64,000 nucleotides of DNA from Ashinkailepas kermadecensis (GCA_034440615.1 JAOTOM010005185.1:880001-944000), one strand, 5' to 3'; shown: positions 12,271 to 24,846, counted from the first letter of the stretch. The notes: generated from the sequence alone by a model not told the origin. Program-made: numbers and translations.

Positions 12271-12889
12271 TGACACAAAAGTAGGATCTTCTCACATGAC
12301 GTCAAATGCCGCCAGTTGTAACTGGAAAGCGGAGACGTTTTTAGCGCAACACCGAGAAACATGTCTTGGTATGGCATGCTATACAGGCTGTACGCGTTTC
12401 AAAGTTTTGTTATGGTCGACAGGGATTGTTGGTGAGTGGGCGCATACGGACTGCTGAAACTGCTAGTTGTTTTCAGGTATGGACTTAGAGTGGTAGAACT
12501 CAACCAAACAATGTTGTTCTTCCTTTTCCCTTCTGGAGTACAAAATATTTCATTTTGTCCAGTCACAATCCTGGAGTACAAAATTTATTGGTATGCATAA
12601 CACCAACAAACGCCAGTTTTTCCAACACTGTATAGACCCCAGACTGCAAAGCATAACAAATGGTTTGACGAGGCACACCAGCCCCGGAAAAATCCACAGA
12701 CGCACAGGGAGGGCAAAAATCTGCCCAAAGAAAAAGGATACACACACCAAACGAAAAAAACATGAGGTTTGGAGAAACTCAAGAGGCTTAAAGCCAGCGC
12801 CTTTTCTGCATAAACACATCTTGCGCATCGAATGCAATACAAAAAAAATCGACATACGAAAGGACTAAGGCACGAACAACGTTTCATAC

Positions 12890-13160
12890 TCCTTAACAGG
12901 GTGGGAATTAAGGCACTTCTTAAGATATTTTATCTCTGAAAACAATTTTGAACTCCGGGTTCATACTGGATAGGATGGGCTTCACATGTACTCCGACACA
13001 AATGTGGGAATAAAGACATCACTAAAAACAAATAGAACGACACTAAAAAACGCTGCTTATTCCACTTACGCTCACCACTCAAACTAACCTATATGGCCTA
13101 TATGGCCTTGAAACTAACCACTTTTTGTAGCAGTCAACAGCCGGATCACAGCTTCACAAA
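12890..13160. repeat. Dispersed repeat, copy 1 of an inverted pair
   Basis: This stretch recurs in reverse complement at about 20570-20818. Shared blocks include GGATGGGCTTCACATGTACT, CCGACACAAATGTGGGAATA and TTATTCCACTTACG. Some blocks differ by insertions, so both copies have drifted. No coding potential was recognised. Confidence 0.75.
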
Positions 13161-15759
13161 GATAACTAGAGACAACAGGTACTCTAGTAAAGGTATCTTG
13201 CTCCAAAGTCCGTAGGTCTAGTATATTTGGTTTAAACTAGACAAAACCTAAGCCACGTGACGTTATATACCAGAAGCGCCTTTGTATTCCAGAATACTGC
13301 TGAATTATATTCCAGTTTTGGGCTATACTGATAAATCTACTAGATATGGTGCTTTCATTTCAGCGCTAATATGGCGCTTTTCTTACGATTTGTTTTCTCC
13401 CCATTTGTAATACACATTCATGGAAGCATCAAGGTTTTTTGTATTGTTTATGTTTGTTCCCGTGTCAGTGGCTTTGAAGCGACGGGCACCATCCTTTGAA
13501 CTAACGTAGCAAAATCTGGCCGTGGTATTGATGGAGAACATGCATCTTAAACAATTTATGTCAATTAAGGCCGTACACAATTCCTTGTTTGTCATCCAAA
13601 ACTTCATTTCCCTCACACTTCCCATATTTTTAGGGCTGGGGAATACCATGTACCTGCATTGTCAAAAAGATGATCTTCTAGTGTTTTAAAAAATGTTACT
13701 CGAATGATATTAATATTATTTTCTTCATCAAATTACTGTTTGTTAACACGCGCACTGGATGGGGGGGGGGGCGAAATCCGCCCACCCCTCCGGTTTTTCG
13801 TAAATAACTGCAGATTGTACCGGTCGATATACGCGATTTTCGGTGTACCTGCTTAGAAATGAACGGCACGTCGTTTCAAGTAAGAAAAATGGAAATCGGC
13901 CGAAGATTTTCAAGTTAGGGGCCGCTAAATTCAAAAAATGTTATAGCGCCAGACCACAAAAATCGGCGCTGATGCGCTTCCAGTATACTGACAACAGGGA
14001 AGTGTTCTAGGCAACACTAGCGACTTGTTTGATGCATATTGATATGCTGTATAGTTTCAAGGTCATGTTAGGTCACCAAGGTCAAGTCAGGTCAAGTTCA
14101 TGACAGGTTAATGGAACCAAACTTGATCAACTGGAATATTGCTATAAATGCACGACTGGTTGTCATTTGTACTGTTTGTAATTGCGTTTCCATACTTTAT
14201 TCATGTACTTTACTCCCTTCTTCACGAAGCCGATTGCTCCGAGCTGCCCGACGGAGCAGTCGGGCTGGCGGCCGGTTCCGGTAACTGGAACAGGTAACTG
14301 ACCTGATAAAGTAGTGCTATATAGGTGACCTGAGGTCAAATGTTGGGTCCAGCATCTGCATTGCATCATTAGTAATGTACAAAACATCATTGTTGCCCAT
14401 TTTTGAGCATTTAAATACAATCACAGCGATCCATAACGATGACAAACCAAGCCACGCAATACCAGAAAAGTTTGCAAATTTGACCTCATTTGACCTTGAA
14501 GGTATTAACCTAAGGTCATGCAATTTGCACACAAAAGAGTTCACTACCGTGCCCATCCACCCTGCGAATTTCGTTCCTCCAGCTTCACTAGGGGCCGAGA
14601 TCTTAGGGGGGGGGGCGGAATCCGCCCCCCCTCCAGTGCGCGTAATTCTCAGAGGCCCTCCAGGGCGCGTGTTAAGATATCTGCACATCAACTTGAACTG
14701 CTTATATCTGAAAAAAAAAGTTTTCACTTCCCATAAAATAAATATCAAACTCCTTCAAATCACATCAGGAAACACCAGAACAACACATGTTTTAACTAAA
14801 CATTGGCTTTGGGGTTTCTTAGGCATACAAAAAATATTTACCCAAACCTAACCCAACCTACCTGGCTGTTTTTTCGTTGAATGAGGCCAGATTTGAGTAA
14901 CATCTTGTGTCCAAACTAAGCTGCAATAATATACATTTTTCATTTCATATTACCTCACTCAAAGCTCCTTTATGGTATTATTTTCCTTGCTAAATGAGGA
15001 AAAGCATTTCTGACAGAACTGAGTAATAACATCAACTTAGTGACATTCCTCGGCATGATATTTGTACACTTTTTCTCAAAATCCATTAACACTAATTTAT
15101 TCATGTAAATTGATTGTCTCAATGTATATGCTGCAAATTTATAGTTTTTTTTTAAATTGTAACACCAACACGGCACCCATCCCGTCAAAAATGTTTAGTA
15201 TCGAAGCCAGCAACCAGGGGCAATAGCATTGCATGCTTTTGGAATGGATGCACTGCTCCCCCCCCCCCCCCCCCCCCCCCTCCCCACCAATGTTGGGTGT
15301 GGCCTCACTATGAATTCAACTCTTTTAACATGGGATCTTATGTGGTCCATCCCCCAATCCAGAGAGATGAATGCAGCGTTCCGTGTTCACCATGCCCAAA
15401 AATCCGACCAGCTCAACAGACATCCGAAGCTCATTGAAAGTTTCCGCCATGTGTTACAGTCCAATTCACCTCGACAGACCAATTTATCATCATGTATTTC
15501 GCGAGGATCGCAATACATAGTCGAGGTCTGTCCTTGTCAAAGCAAGGCTTACGGAGTCCAGGCGACGTGTGCTCCCCGAGAATAGTTTCTGGAGAGGCAT
15601 GGAGCCGAGCTTAGAATTGGCATCGCTATCACTCACCCCAGTGCGGGTCAAGTCATTTCACTGTTCGGCATCATATTCAATTGATTGGTTTTGATAACAA
15701 ATCACGTACCCTAATCATATGCACACCCAGGGGTGTTGCTTTACATCCTTTTGAGGGGC
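13161..15759. other. Intergenic DNA with G/C-run hairpins
   Basis: No gene was recognised. Two similar hairpins, GGGGGGCGAAATCCGCCC (about 13762-13785) and GGGGGGCGGAATCCGCCCCC (about 14608-14632), suggest another small dispersed repeat. A homopolymer C run lies at 15259-15280. AGGTCA-like hexamers cluster at 14060-14105 and 14325-14340. A short GC-rich open stretch on the minus strand at 14163-14300 could be an exon but matches nothing known to me. Confidence 0.4.
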
Positions 15760-15905
15760 CAAGTTCCCCCTCAATGTTGGCTTCCCCATAATTTCAACTT
15801 TTTACACGGGACCTTATGGAGTGTGGCCCCAAATACATTGGGGTCTGCCCATTGCCAACATGCATTCCCCCACCCAGTAATTTTCACAAATCAACACCCG
15901 TATGC
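15760..15905. repeat. Dispersed repeat, direct copy A
   Basis: Shares GACCTTATGGAGTGTGGCCC and ACCCAGTAATTTTCACAAAT with the segment at 16680-16795, in the same orientation. A weaker third copy seems to begin near 15290 (ATGTTGGGTGTGGCC). Non-coding. Confidence 0.75.
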
Positions 15906-16317
15906 ACACCCCAAGAAGCAGGACGGCACCACGCATTTTGGTCGGTGGGTGCAGGTGGGTGTGCAAAACGTCAATTTTAGCTCACTATTTGTCATGCACC
16001 GCCGTAGGGTCAATGTTCAAATTATTCAATTCCGGGGGACATTCCCCCTGCCCCTGCCCCTGACCCCACGCTGTCCATGCAAGTGAGAGTCTGGAGGCCT
16101 GCACCCTGTCCTAAGCCGTGAATGCGTTCCGTACTTCCTATGGCTGGTTGGATAGAAAAGTGATCAACCATGGCACAAGTTATGGTGGCCGAACTCTAGC
16201 CCTACAGAATATCTGCGTGCTTCATTTTCCTTTATGCAAAAGTTCGTCCAATGTAAGCAAAATCATAATCTAGCGCCGCTAATTAAAAGGATTCCCCGTC
16301 AATACCAACAAAAAGCT

Positions 16318-16398
16318 CGTCCGCTCCGCGCCTCGAACCCGGCATCTCCGAGTTATTAAACCGACGCACTACCAACTGCGCCACCAGCACCGGCGAGG
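16318..16398 (-). mobile_element. tRNA-like sequence, probable SINE head
   Basis: On the minus strand: an A box GGTGGCGCAGTTGGTAG, a TTTAATAA anticodon-loop position, and a B box CGGGTTCGAGGC. The layout resembles a tRNA-Met-type arm with a changed anticodon, but the anticodon stem is poor. It is more likely a tRNA-derived SINE or pseudogene than a working tRNA. Confidence 0.5.
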
Positions 16399-16679
16399 CG
16401 GTTGCGCTTAAGTTACATGGTGTCGATGGATGTGACATGGGTATAAATAACATCATTTTACACAATAAATAACACGATCATATGAAAGCTTACCACGATT
16501 ATCGAAATACAATGAAACAAGCTTTCACATGACATATAAATTATACATATCACCTACACTTGCTAGTCAGGAGTACAATCGGAAAAGTACTATTTCTTAC
16601 TGTCGTGACAACCGGCTGAACCCAAATCTGCGCCAAGGTGACGTCACCGGCTGCCAATCCACATTGACAGGGGCGAGAC

Positions 16680-16795
16680 AACTTTTAACACCGGACCTTA
16701 TGGAGTGTGGCCCCAAATCCATTTGGGTCTGCCCATTGCCTTCATGTATTCCCCCCCCCCCCCCACCCAGTAATTTTCACAAATCAACGCAGGGG
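16680..16795. repeat. Dispersed repeat, direct copy B
   Basis: Direct repeat of 15760-15905 with a longer C run (about 16751-16764). The shared GACCTTATGGAGTGTGGCCC block is intact. Confidence 0.75.
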
Positions 16796-16799
16796 ACGT

Positions 16800-19289
16800 A
16801 ACTGCAGTGGCATGGGTCACTGAACCAATTATATTAAGGACGCGCGTAAATCGGCGCTTGCGACGATATGCAGACAGCCGTTTAGTAGATTTACAGATAT
16901 AGTATCTCTTCGCCTTGGTGACGTCATATGTTAGAATATGGGATATTGCACGAGCATGTGGTGTGTATCTGTCTGATTTAATAACACTATAGTAGTGAAT
17001 CATATTAAAGAATTCATAGAATTCAATTCTTTCGGAGGCATATTAACCCTATATACACTATAGTAGTGCATGCCAAATCTAGCATTTTCATGGCAATTGA
17101 CGATTTCGCGGCAAATGCGGCAAACACTTCAAATCTTGAATTGCTGGATTTGGAATGTTCGAGGACTGGTTAGGCTATGCAGGCACTTGCGTGTATATTT
17201 TCTTTTCGTTGCGTGTTTACTGTTTAGGGTGTGAGAATAAGAGAAGGTAGCTTGTCTTTGGTTATACGTACAACTACTTATGCGTATAAATACTGATATT
17301 GCATTGTCAATAATCATGGAAGTGGTCCATGTGCATACTTAGGACTTGTCATTTACTTTTTGCCCTTTATTGCCTAAACACTCAGTTGTTGATTGATCAC
17401 AATCTTCCAAATACCATGTATCCACGGTCGTATGCATTTACAGCATGGGTGTTGGCTTCTTTACCTGAGGGGATGTGGGAGTCTTCTCTATATTTTGGAA
17501 ATTTTCTCCATTATTTCAATTTATGAGATGGTGTGCTAGTGTGGCCTTTCCATTTATTTTGTTGTTCCCTTTTTTCCATGCACTGGCCTACAAATGATGT
17601 TCTGAAAATGGCATCACTTGACCCTATATCATAAACATTGAAGGGTGGTTCAAAACAAAGTAAAATAATCATTTAATCCAGTTCTCAAATGGCAAATTAC
17701 TGCACATGACAAGATCTTGTTGGTGCAGCAATTATGGGTGAGGTGTAGCTGGTAGAAGATGGTGCTAGCAGTACTCATTTTGAAGGACTCACAAGGGCAA
17801 TTAGTAAATGTCATGGAAAAAAACTGATTTAGAAACAATCAGTCATGATTTTAGGTGCTGTGGTGACTAAGATGTGAAAAGAATTTCATATTAAAGTAGA
17901 ACTAAAGTCCTGAGGAGTATAGTCATCAAAATATCATGTTGGGCCTCTTTTGAGTTAAGGGGTGAGTTGAATGTAGTCTGATTTCCATTGCCTATCACAA
18001 ACTCTCCAGGGATAAATTATTTTATTTACATCCTGCTACCTAACTGAGCAGAGTTGGATACCCTGTCCAGACATGTTTGAAGTGATACATTCAATGGTTT
18101 TGTAGGGGAGCATATGCTGAAAATGTGAATGTGGGTTTCACTTGAGCACAGTGTTTTAATAATGGTTTTTCATTAGGAATGGGGTGTTTAAACAAGTACA
18201 GTAGGACATTCAAATTTAATCATGCAAGCATGTTGTTTAAAATATTGTGAAGTCTTAACGGCTCAATTTTGTCCCCACAAAATATTTGTAGGAGTATGAA
18301 TTTGTGAGAATTATTTTGTTTCTTATTTTAGGAAACAACTAATGTAGAGATATCTATTTGGATTCAGTGGTAAAATATTACTAAAATAATGTGGAATATA
18401 CTACTTTCTGAACACTGAATCAATATCCCTTTCAAAGAAGTATTGACATCATGCTTCTTGATCAGTCTTTATGTCTTCATGTCTAATTTCTAACGTTAAC
18501 TTGTTGATAAGTGTAATGATTATGTACACCATTGCAGTTCATGCTACATGAAAATCCCTTAACACAATTCCAGGTAAGCTGATTGATTATGATGCTGTCT
18601 GTCATAAATTATCAGTCCATAAGCATAGGTCTTACCCTTATCATTAAAATAGTTGGAAGAATGTCTTCAGTGATATCATTTTCATGGCAAAGTTCAACAT
18701 CATACTATGCTGGTTTTGACATCTTATGCCTCATGAAAAACTGTAATTTTACCAATGTGTTTGATAGTGATAATGATAATGCCATGCTATCAACAAATGG
18801 TATTGTGTAGCAAATCATATACCTAATCCTTTTACTTGGAATTGTACTACAATATGTTTGTACATCACAATCCAAAATGATGAGCATATTCATGATGCTT
18901 ATACATGAAGTATGTTATACTTGGAAACTGGTGGCATGGAGACCTCATTAATGTAAATCAAGAGGCACGATGTTGATATGTGCTTTGGCAGGATGTATAT
19001 TCAGAGTCCAGGAAGTGACATATTTCACCCTATTTCATGAATGATTTATCATTGCCTTAAATGGATGCCTTGTGTCCATTGGTACACTGCTCACTGTGTC
19101 TGTCCCCTGGATCTGATCCTGTAATATTAAATAACAGTATACTGCATAATTGCAATTTATTTTGAATATTTGGTGAATTAATCATGTGTTTTTAATCAGT
19201 AAAAGTAAAGAATATGGCAGGGCTTGGTATGGTTTTTTAAATTGCATATTTAGAACATTCTGCTCTTGGGAATTCTTTAAAGCAATTTT
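16800..19289. other. AT-rich intergenic DNA
   Basis: No exon-like or structured sequence was recognised on either strand. Confidence 0.5.
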
Positions 19290-19660
19290 GTTTGGAAAAA
19301 ACAGAGGCCAGGCTATGTCAGGTTTGGTTAGGCTATATTATTCATTTTTGACATGTTACCATTATTCCTCATTATATATTGTCCTACTCAGATCCTTTTC
19401 ATATTGTATTTCCCTGCCAACTGAAAAGTATTCATCCATGCCAGAAATAAGTCCTCACATCATCTTAACTATGTTAAGAAAGTAAATGTGTGCTTCAAGA
19501 TATTGTATACCATTTTGGATTTTTCACCATTCAACATTTATATATGTGATTAAGATGTGACCTTTTCAATTTCGATTTCCATGTGACCATTTCCCCTGCA
19601 AATGCTTACTTTTCAGTTTGCAAGCAAAATAACACCAAAAAGAGTTTGGAGTTAGGTAGG
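19290..19660. repeat. Degraded copies of the GGTAAATTT-end family
   Basis: Weak matches to the family blocks: GGTTTGGTTAGGCTATATTA, AACTGAAAAGTA, and CATCATCTTAACTATGTT at 19457-19474. At 19592-19635 comes GCAAATGCTTACTTTTCAGT, followed by an AACACCAAAAAG block. This is probably two adjoining inverted ends. Confidence 0.5.
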
Positions 19661-20569
19661 TGATATAGCATAAACATTGTTTCAGAAAGGAAAAAGTTTA
19701 ACAGAACCTCACCTTGAAAAACTAACAGTGAATTGAATTGAACTTTTGAAACCAAAAGTTGAAATTATTGGGGAGGGGCAAAGCCAACACATGATACCCC
19801 ACAGACAGTGATAAATTGTTCGTGAAATAGGGTGGAATATACAACTTTCTGAATGCTCAATTGACATCCTTCTCCAAGAAGCAGAGTGGGAAACTTACTT
19901 TCCGGGTTGGGAGTCGGAGTACATACCAATTTCTTCCGGGGTACATTTTCATGGACATTATTTTTTATGCATGGAATCTGTTTACCAGTAACCTACTAGA
20001 AAAACCTAAATCAATACTTACATAATATGGATAAGTAATATCATTCTCATTTTTGGTCAAATCAAATGCCAAAACATAGGAACAAAGAAGTGAACAATGG
20101 ATGGCACCGCCCAGCAGTGACCCGTAATAATCAGCACTGTTTCGTTTCTCATATCTCACAGGATAAATGTGCTTTCCTTTCACTGTTGGTCTCAGTACAA
20201 GGCTAGCCATATGAAAAACAAACAATATACTTCACATTTCACCCTCAGCTCAGAGCGCATAAACCCAAATAACTAAAGTTGCTAATGGTTATTACGTCAT
20301 ATAAAAAATACCTTGCATTGATTGGTTGACAGACAGATTTCAGAACAGAAAATGCTAACGCAGCCAATTCTGATCGGTGGCCTCCGGGACTCTGGAGGAC
20401 GTCTCTTAAAACTATCAAACTTTCCCACTATATGGGTGGCAGGAACACAGGTTTTCCGAGACGCGGTTCCAGAGCCGGAGAACAGTGTTCTCAGTGTGCA
20501 TGCGCATCATCTTGCAAGTTGCTGTTGACGCATTGTTGTCGGCAATTCTGGTGGTTGAGATTGATGGAG

Positions 20570-20818
20570 TGTGTGAAGCTGTGGTCCAGTTGCTGACTGC
20601 TACAAAAAGTGATTAGTTTGAGTGGTGACCGTAAGTGGAATAAACAGCGTTTTTTTCGGGTGTCTTTTGTTTTGAGTTTGTTTTTATTGATATCTTTGTT
20701 CCCACATTTGTGTCGGAGTACATGTGAAGCCCATCCTATCCAGTATGAACCTGGAGTGCAAAAAAGTTTTCAGAGATGCAATCTCCTAAGAAATGTCTTA
20801 ATTCCCACCCTGCCAAGA
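20570..20818. repeat. Dispersed repeat, copy 2 of an inverted pair
   Basis: Reverse-complement copy of 12890-13160, sharing AGTACATGTGAAGCCCATCC and AGTGGAATAAACAGCG. Confidence 0.75.
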
Positions 20819-21330
20819 AGTATCAACGTCCTGCTCCATGATGCATGCTTATGAAGTCTTCATATCTCCTTTCTAACAATATCCAATTTATAAGTATCAT
20901 GTTCATGCTCTCGATAAGGAATGGAGATACACAAACATTTTGCAACTCAATTTTAGGCAAAGGGAATATCGAAACTGTGATATGGCATATAATGCCAGTT
21001 TATAGCATAGGTATTATTCTCCCTATCCGGAATTAGTTCTTCCTAAATTATGAATCTAAAATAAAATGATGGAGGTACATTGGTCATATGTACCTACACC
21101 ATTGGCTCAAATTTGAGTCTAAAAGACATCAAAATCATTTTAAATGCCACTAATTTCATGGCAAATTTTGACATCCTTCTGTGCTTGTTTTGACATCTCA
21201 CACCAACGAAAAACCATTATTTCAACCCTGCCCACAGAAGTATATAAAACAACACCCATGGTTCTGGTTGTCATTTGGACAGATTGCTTGATGAGCTGCT
21301 GATGTCTGATGTGCTCAACAGAAGCTCTCA

Positions 21331-22075
21331 ATGAATGCAGCTCAGTTGGATGCAAGCTACTGCAACCCAAGTGCTCAAGAAGCTCGAGCTGAATTACGAC
21401 TATCTTTTTTGGAAGCATTGTCTGCTCTTAAAGGTACAGGTACAGGCATTCTTAATGGTAATGGTAAAGATTCAAGGTGCTCTTGGGTGCTCTCTTAGAC
21501 AGAACTTAATATAATAAGTTCTATCCATGTTTTTCTTGATGAGTATGTTCAATTTTGTCAGGGCAGCAACACTGCCATATAAATTTACAAGATACTTGGC
21601 AACATCCTTCATTAATGTACATAGTATGTAGTATGCAGCAGGTGCAGTTTTGTTGAAGAAGTGAAATCAGGTGAAGAAGTCCCAACTTAATCTAATGCTG
21701 TAATACTCAGTCGGATGATGTGACCAACATGCCAGTTTGAGGGCAGTTATGTGACCTCTCATGTTAGCTCAGTGGTGTGAACACATTTCAGGCACATGGA
21801 GTGGCAAGGATGCTGACTTAACAGCATGATCCCTCTGTCAGGTGATGCATACCTCCCACTGTCAGCTACATGATGTGATTCGGGTGCCGACAGACTGCGA
21901 AGCTGAGTTTCGCCTGAATGGAGGCTTGCTGGTGCATGGCAGACTAGTGGCATTCGACCGGGACGTGCTCCTGCTGCACGTGGCCGACTTGGTCACGCCA
22001 CTAGCCGCCTACAGTCGCGCCACACTGCGCGCTACCGACGTGGTCAGCATGCGTGTCACTCTGCGCCGGAACTGA
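21331..22075 (+). CDS. GEMIN7: Gemin7, SMN-complex Sm-fold subunit
   Basis: Two coding exons, 21331-21433 (donor G|GTACAG, phase 1) and 21894-22075 (acceptor GCCGACAG), join to 285 nt, a 94-residue protein. Residues about 15-33 (AQEARAELRLSFLEALSAL) match the N-terminal helix of the family. The rest is the Sm-like sheet, with EFRLNGG, a HGRLVAFDRDV strand pair, LVTPL, and the closing DVVSMRV. Gemin7 pairs with Gemin6 as an Sm-like dimer and helps the SMN complex load Sm proteins on snRNAs. The protein is a little shorter than vertebrate Gemin7, which has a longer N-terminus. The start is the only ATG after an in-frame stop at 21307. The acceptor is weakly pyrimidine-rich; the two obvious upstream acceptors (21841, 21865) lead to stops. 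It heads the cluster with PSMG3 and GPN2. Confidence 0.82.
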
Positions 22076-22599
22076 GGTCAGTGGTGACGTCATAGGGGCG
22101 GAGACGTAGGTCACTGATGACAGTATGCTGCAGTGGGCCGAAGGTCAGTGAAATTACATTGCCCTGAGAGTGAGGTCAGTTGATGCATCACACTGTACCT
22201 GTTAGGTACAGTGTCAGTGTTAGCTTATGTCAGTGGTGATGTCATGCTAGATAAATCAGGTGACTCATAGTTGAATCGCGACACACCTGAGCTTATTGTC
22301 TTCAATGGTGCCATTGTACCGTTGTACTGAGTGGGCGTTGATCGAGCAAAGTTTCCCCATGTTAGCAGTGCATAGACAGCCAATACACGTGATGCTGATG
22401 ATGAAGTTACCAGCGTTCAGGATGGTTCTACTGCACGATTTGATCACATCGGGTTCGATAATGTATTCCATACTACGTCGCCTCGACTAGTTTCCGCTTT
22501 TATACTTCGGGACGACTGGCGATGTTTTGAGCGCTGCATGACCACTGCAGTCGATGTGCCCTGAAAACCCCAATAGCTAACTGACGAAGTCACCAGTGA

Positions 22600-22905
22600 G
22601 GACATGCCACACTGACGTGCACACATAGCCCTGAGAGTGGCGTCACACTCGGCCGGATCCACCGACTGGCAGCAGGACATGCCACACTGACGTGCACACA
22701 CAGCCCTGAGAGTGGCGTCACACTCGGCCGGATCCACCGACTGGCAGCAGGACATGCCACACTGACGTGCACACACAGCCCTGAGAGTGGCGTCACACTC
22801 GGCCGGATCCACCGACTGGCAGCAGGACATGCCACACTGACGTGCACACATAGCCCTGAGAGTGGCGTCACACTCGGCCGGATCCATCGACTGGCAGCAG
22901 GGGCT
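22600..22905. repeat. 75 bp minisatellite, four copies
   Basis: Four nearly identical 75 bp units; GCCACACTGACGTGCACACA starts at 22606, 22681, 22756 and 22831. Each unit ends with a BamHI-like GGATCC block. All minus-strand frames stay open because 75 is a multiple of three. One frame gives a 25-residue Cys-rich unit (DPAECDATLRAV then CARQCGMSCCQSV). It lies between GEMIN7 and PSMG3, and no splice context ties it to either gene. Confidence 0.9.
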
Positions 22906-23344
22906 CTGTGTTGAGTGGTGGCGAGAACGCCGGTTCTGACGTCAGTCGGGAGCGGCACCAGCCCGTTCTGGACTCGACGAGTCATTGTGTGACCGTTGTT
23001 GCTGAACCACGGCAACAGGCACCTTATTGGCCGGCCTGGTCAATTGGCCAATGAATGTCTCGATAATCAACCAGTTGTGGCGATTCAAAAGTCGGCGGGG
23101 CGTAGTTGGTCAACAGGGCCACTTCACTGTCGAAGTCACAAGGTTGTAAGTTGTGACGATTCTGGTATTGCTCACCTCGCTTCTCGACTCCAAGCATTGC
23201 CAAGCATCGACTGGTCCTGACAGCGTGACTTGGTTGTCATGGTGGATGTGACTTTGTTCACTGATACACGTACACTCGTCTCGTTCCCCGTGATCAAGGG
23301 CTGTGGCAGTGTGTGGTGTTTTGTGAAAATGAATATGAAATTTT

Positions 23345-23425
23345 GTGGTGCATAATTTCATTAGGCGATTGATGAAGTGAATGGCCTAATGAAAATGAAT
23401 TATGCATGAAATGATTATGAAATTA
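23345..23425. repeat. AT-rich hairpin upstream of PSMG3
   Basis: GTGCATAATTTCATTAGGC and its near reverse complement GCCTAATGAAAATGAATTA face each other and are followed by ATGCATGAAA, forming a potential stem about 125 bp upstream of the PSMG3 start codon. No function is known. Confidence 0.5.
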
Positions 23426-23551
23426 TGCGGTAGCGCGCAGATGTGTGCTCATCTGAGCCCTTTCAGTTGGCGAACACTCCCAGCTCCTGATATGAACCCT
23501 AGTCCACGCATTCATTGCAGGCAGTGGTCTGTGTGGAAAGTCCAGTACGCT

Positions 23552-24531
23552 ATGTCCCTGTTGGAGGAGGAGATTCCTTGTCGGCCGACACCTCCAGTAT
23601 CAGCACCGTGCTCGTCACGGCTGTTTGCCGCTGTAGTCGACGGCAAGCATATCGACTTCGCTCTCTACGCATTCGGGTGGGTAACCGTCAATTTCGAGAG
23701 AAAGACTCCGTCCGGATCTGTCCATACAGTTCCTCTGGTGTTTGGCGCCAAACGACAGTGGAAAATTCCTACGTCCGGAACCCCAAATATCACTATTTGG
23801 CGCCCCAAATAGCGATGTTTGGATTGGTTTGAAATGATCTGGTGCTCATTCCCATGTGCTGTTGTCCACTGATTCAAAATAAGAAATGTCACAAAACAGG
23901 TGATTGACAGAACTCCCTAGTAGTCTAAACAGAACGTTTTTTTAGGAAGATGCACGCTGTTTTGTGTATTTTGCAAGTGATGTCGGTTGCATATCTATAT
24001 ATTGCAGGTGAGATTTTGTGCACACTCAATGAGCACGGGTTAATGTGTCACATGGTGATGCTTGTTCCAGGGAAACGGACTTCCTGTGCATTACCGAATA
24101 CCAGAAAATCGGAACTGTTGTCCAGATAGAAATTGAGTCGTCTCAGGTGGTGGAAGGTCCCAACAGGATATACAGCACAAGGTTCGTAGCAGGCTGCTTT
24201 TAGCTCGCTGCTGTCGTGTTGCCTTTGTGCGCCTGGCCGTATGCAGGCGTTGATGCCGTTTCACAACGGTAACTACGTCGTGTAAGCGTTGTTGAAATTT
24301 GATATGCGTTGTTGTCACGACTGTGTTCTGGTGGCCGTCTCCTGGACACGCTGCGGTAATCCGGCCAGGGTGCTGCTGGGCGAAGACTCGGCGGCTGTCA
24401 GAGCGGCTGCTCGCTTCCTGGCCGAGCAGCTCGCCACTCGAAAGCAGCTGATCTTGACCCTGGCGCTGAAAGATCTGGGTCCCAACTTGCTGAAGCTGAT
24501 ATTGCCCATCATCAAGGAGCACAAGGACTAG
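23552..24531 (+). CDS. PSMG3: Proteasome assembly chaperone 3 (PAC3)
   Basis: Three exons: 23552-23676 (donor GG|GTGGGT), 24071-24181 (acceptor TTGTTCCAG, donor AAG|GTTCGT) and 24369-24531 (acceptor CCGGCCAG). They join to 399 nt, 132 residues, with matching phase-2 junctions. Family landmarks in order are VVDGKHIDFALYAF, ITEYQKIGTVVQ, then VLLGEDSAAV followed by the C-terminal helix-strand region LTLALKDLGPNLLKLILPII. PSMG3 forms a dimer with PSMG4 that scaffolds early assembly of the proteasome alpha ring. Human PSMG3 has 122 residues; the extra length is an N-terminal Pro/Ser stretch. The second junction codon (AG+G) restores the usual basic residue before VLLG. The GPN2 start lies only 315 bp after the stop, so a shared or read-through transcript is possible. 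Confidence 0.85.
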
Positions 24532-24846
24532 GTCGTCCGAAAATGTGAGTACGTCTCCTTACTACCCAGCAAGATAACGGTGTAAATACACCATCATCTT
24601 GCCGCATGCAGATGTATGATGCCGTTTCACAACCGTAACTATGTCGTAAAAATATTGCATCTTGCAAGTGTTTTTCATTTGCAACAAAGGATGGGCGTCG
24701 CCATTTGCAACAAAGGAAGCAATCGCTTGCCAGTAGTTTCATCAACTTGTCATTCAACTTTTCCTACGTCTGCACCTGCCATGGATCTGGGCTGTGGGAA
24801 GGTGACGGCGATCGTGTGTAACTCCGGTTCGTCATCCGGCTGCCAG

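Noticed and set aside
12550..12887. Several overlapping minus-strand frames of about 100 codons
   Set aside because: No family similarity, no splice evidence, and they adjoin a dispersed repeat.
13383..13664. Minus-strand frame of 88 codons preceded by an acceptor-like AATGCAG
   Set aside because: No donor, no partner exon and no recognised domain. The composition looks protein-like, but the evidence is too thin to call.
14163..14300. GC-rich minus-strand open stretch ending in a Lys/Tyr-rich tail
   Set aside because: Possible exon, but it has no recognised family and no neighbour exon.
21842..22075. LSM10 or another Sm protein
   Set aside because: The sheet region resembles an Sm fold, but the helix in the upstream exon and the TPL...DVVSMRV ending fit Gemin7 better.
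22600..22905. CRISPR-like array
   Set aside because: The units are contiguous with no unique spacers, and the window is eukaryotic.
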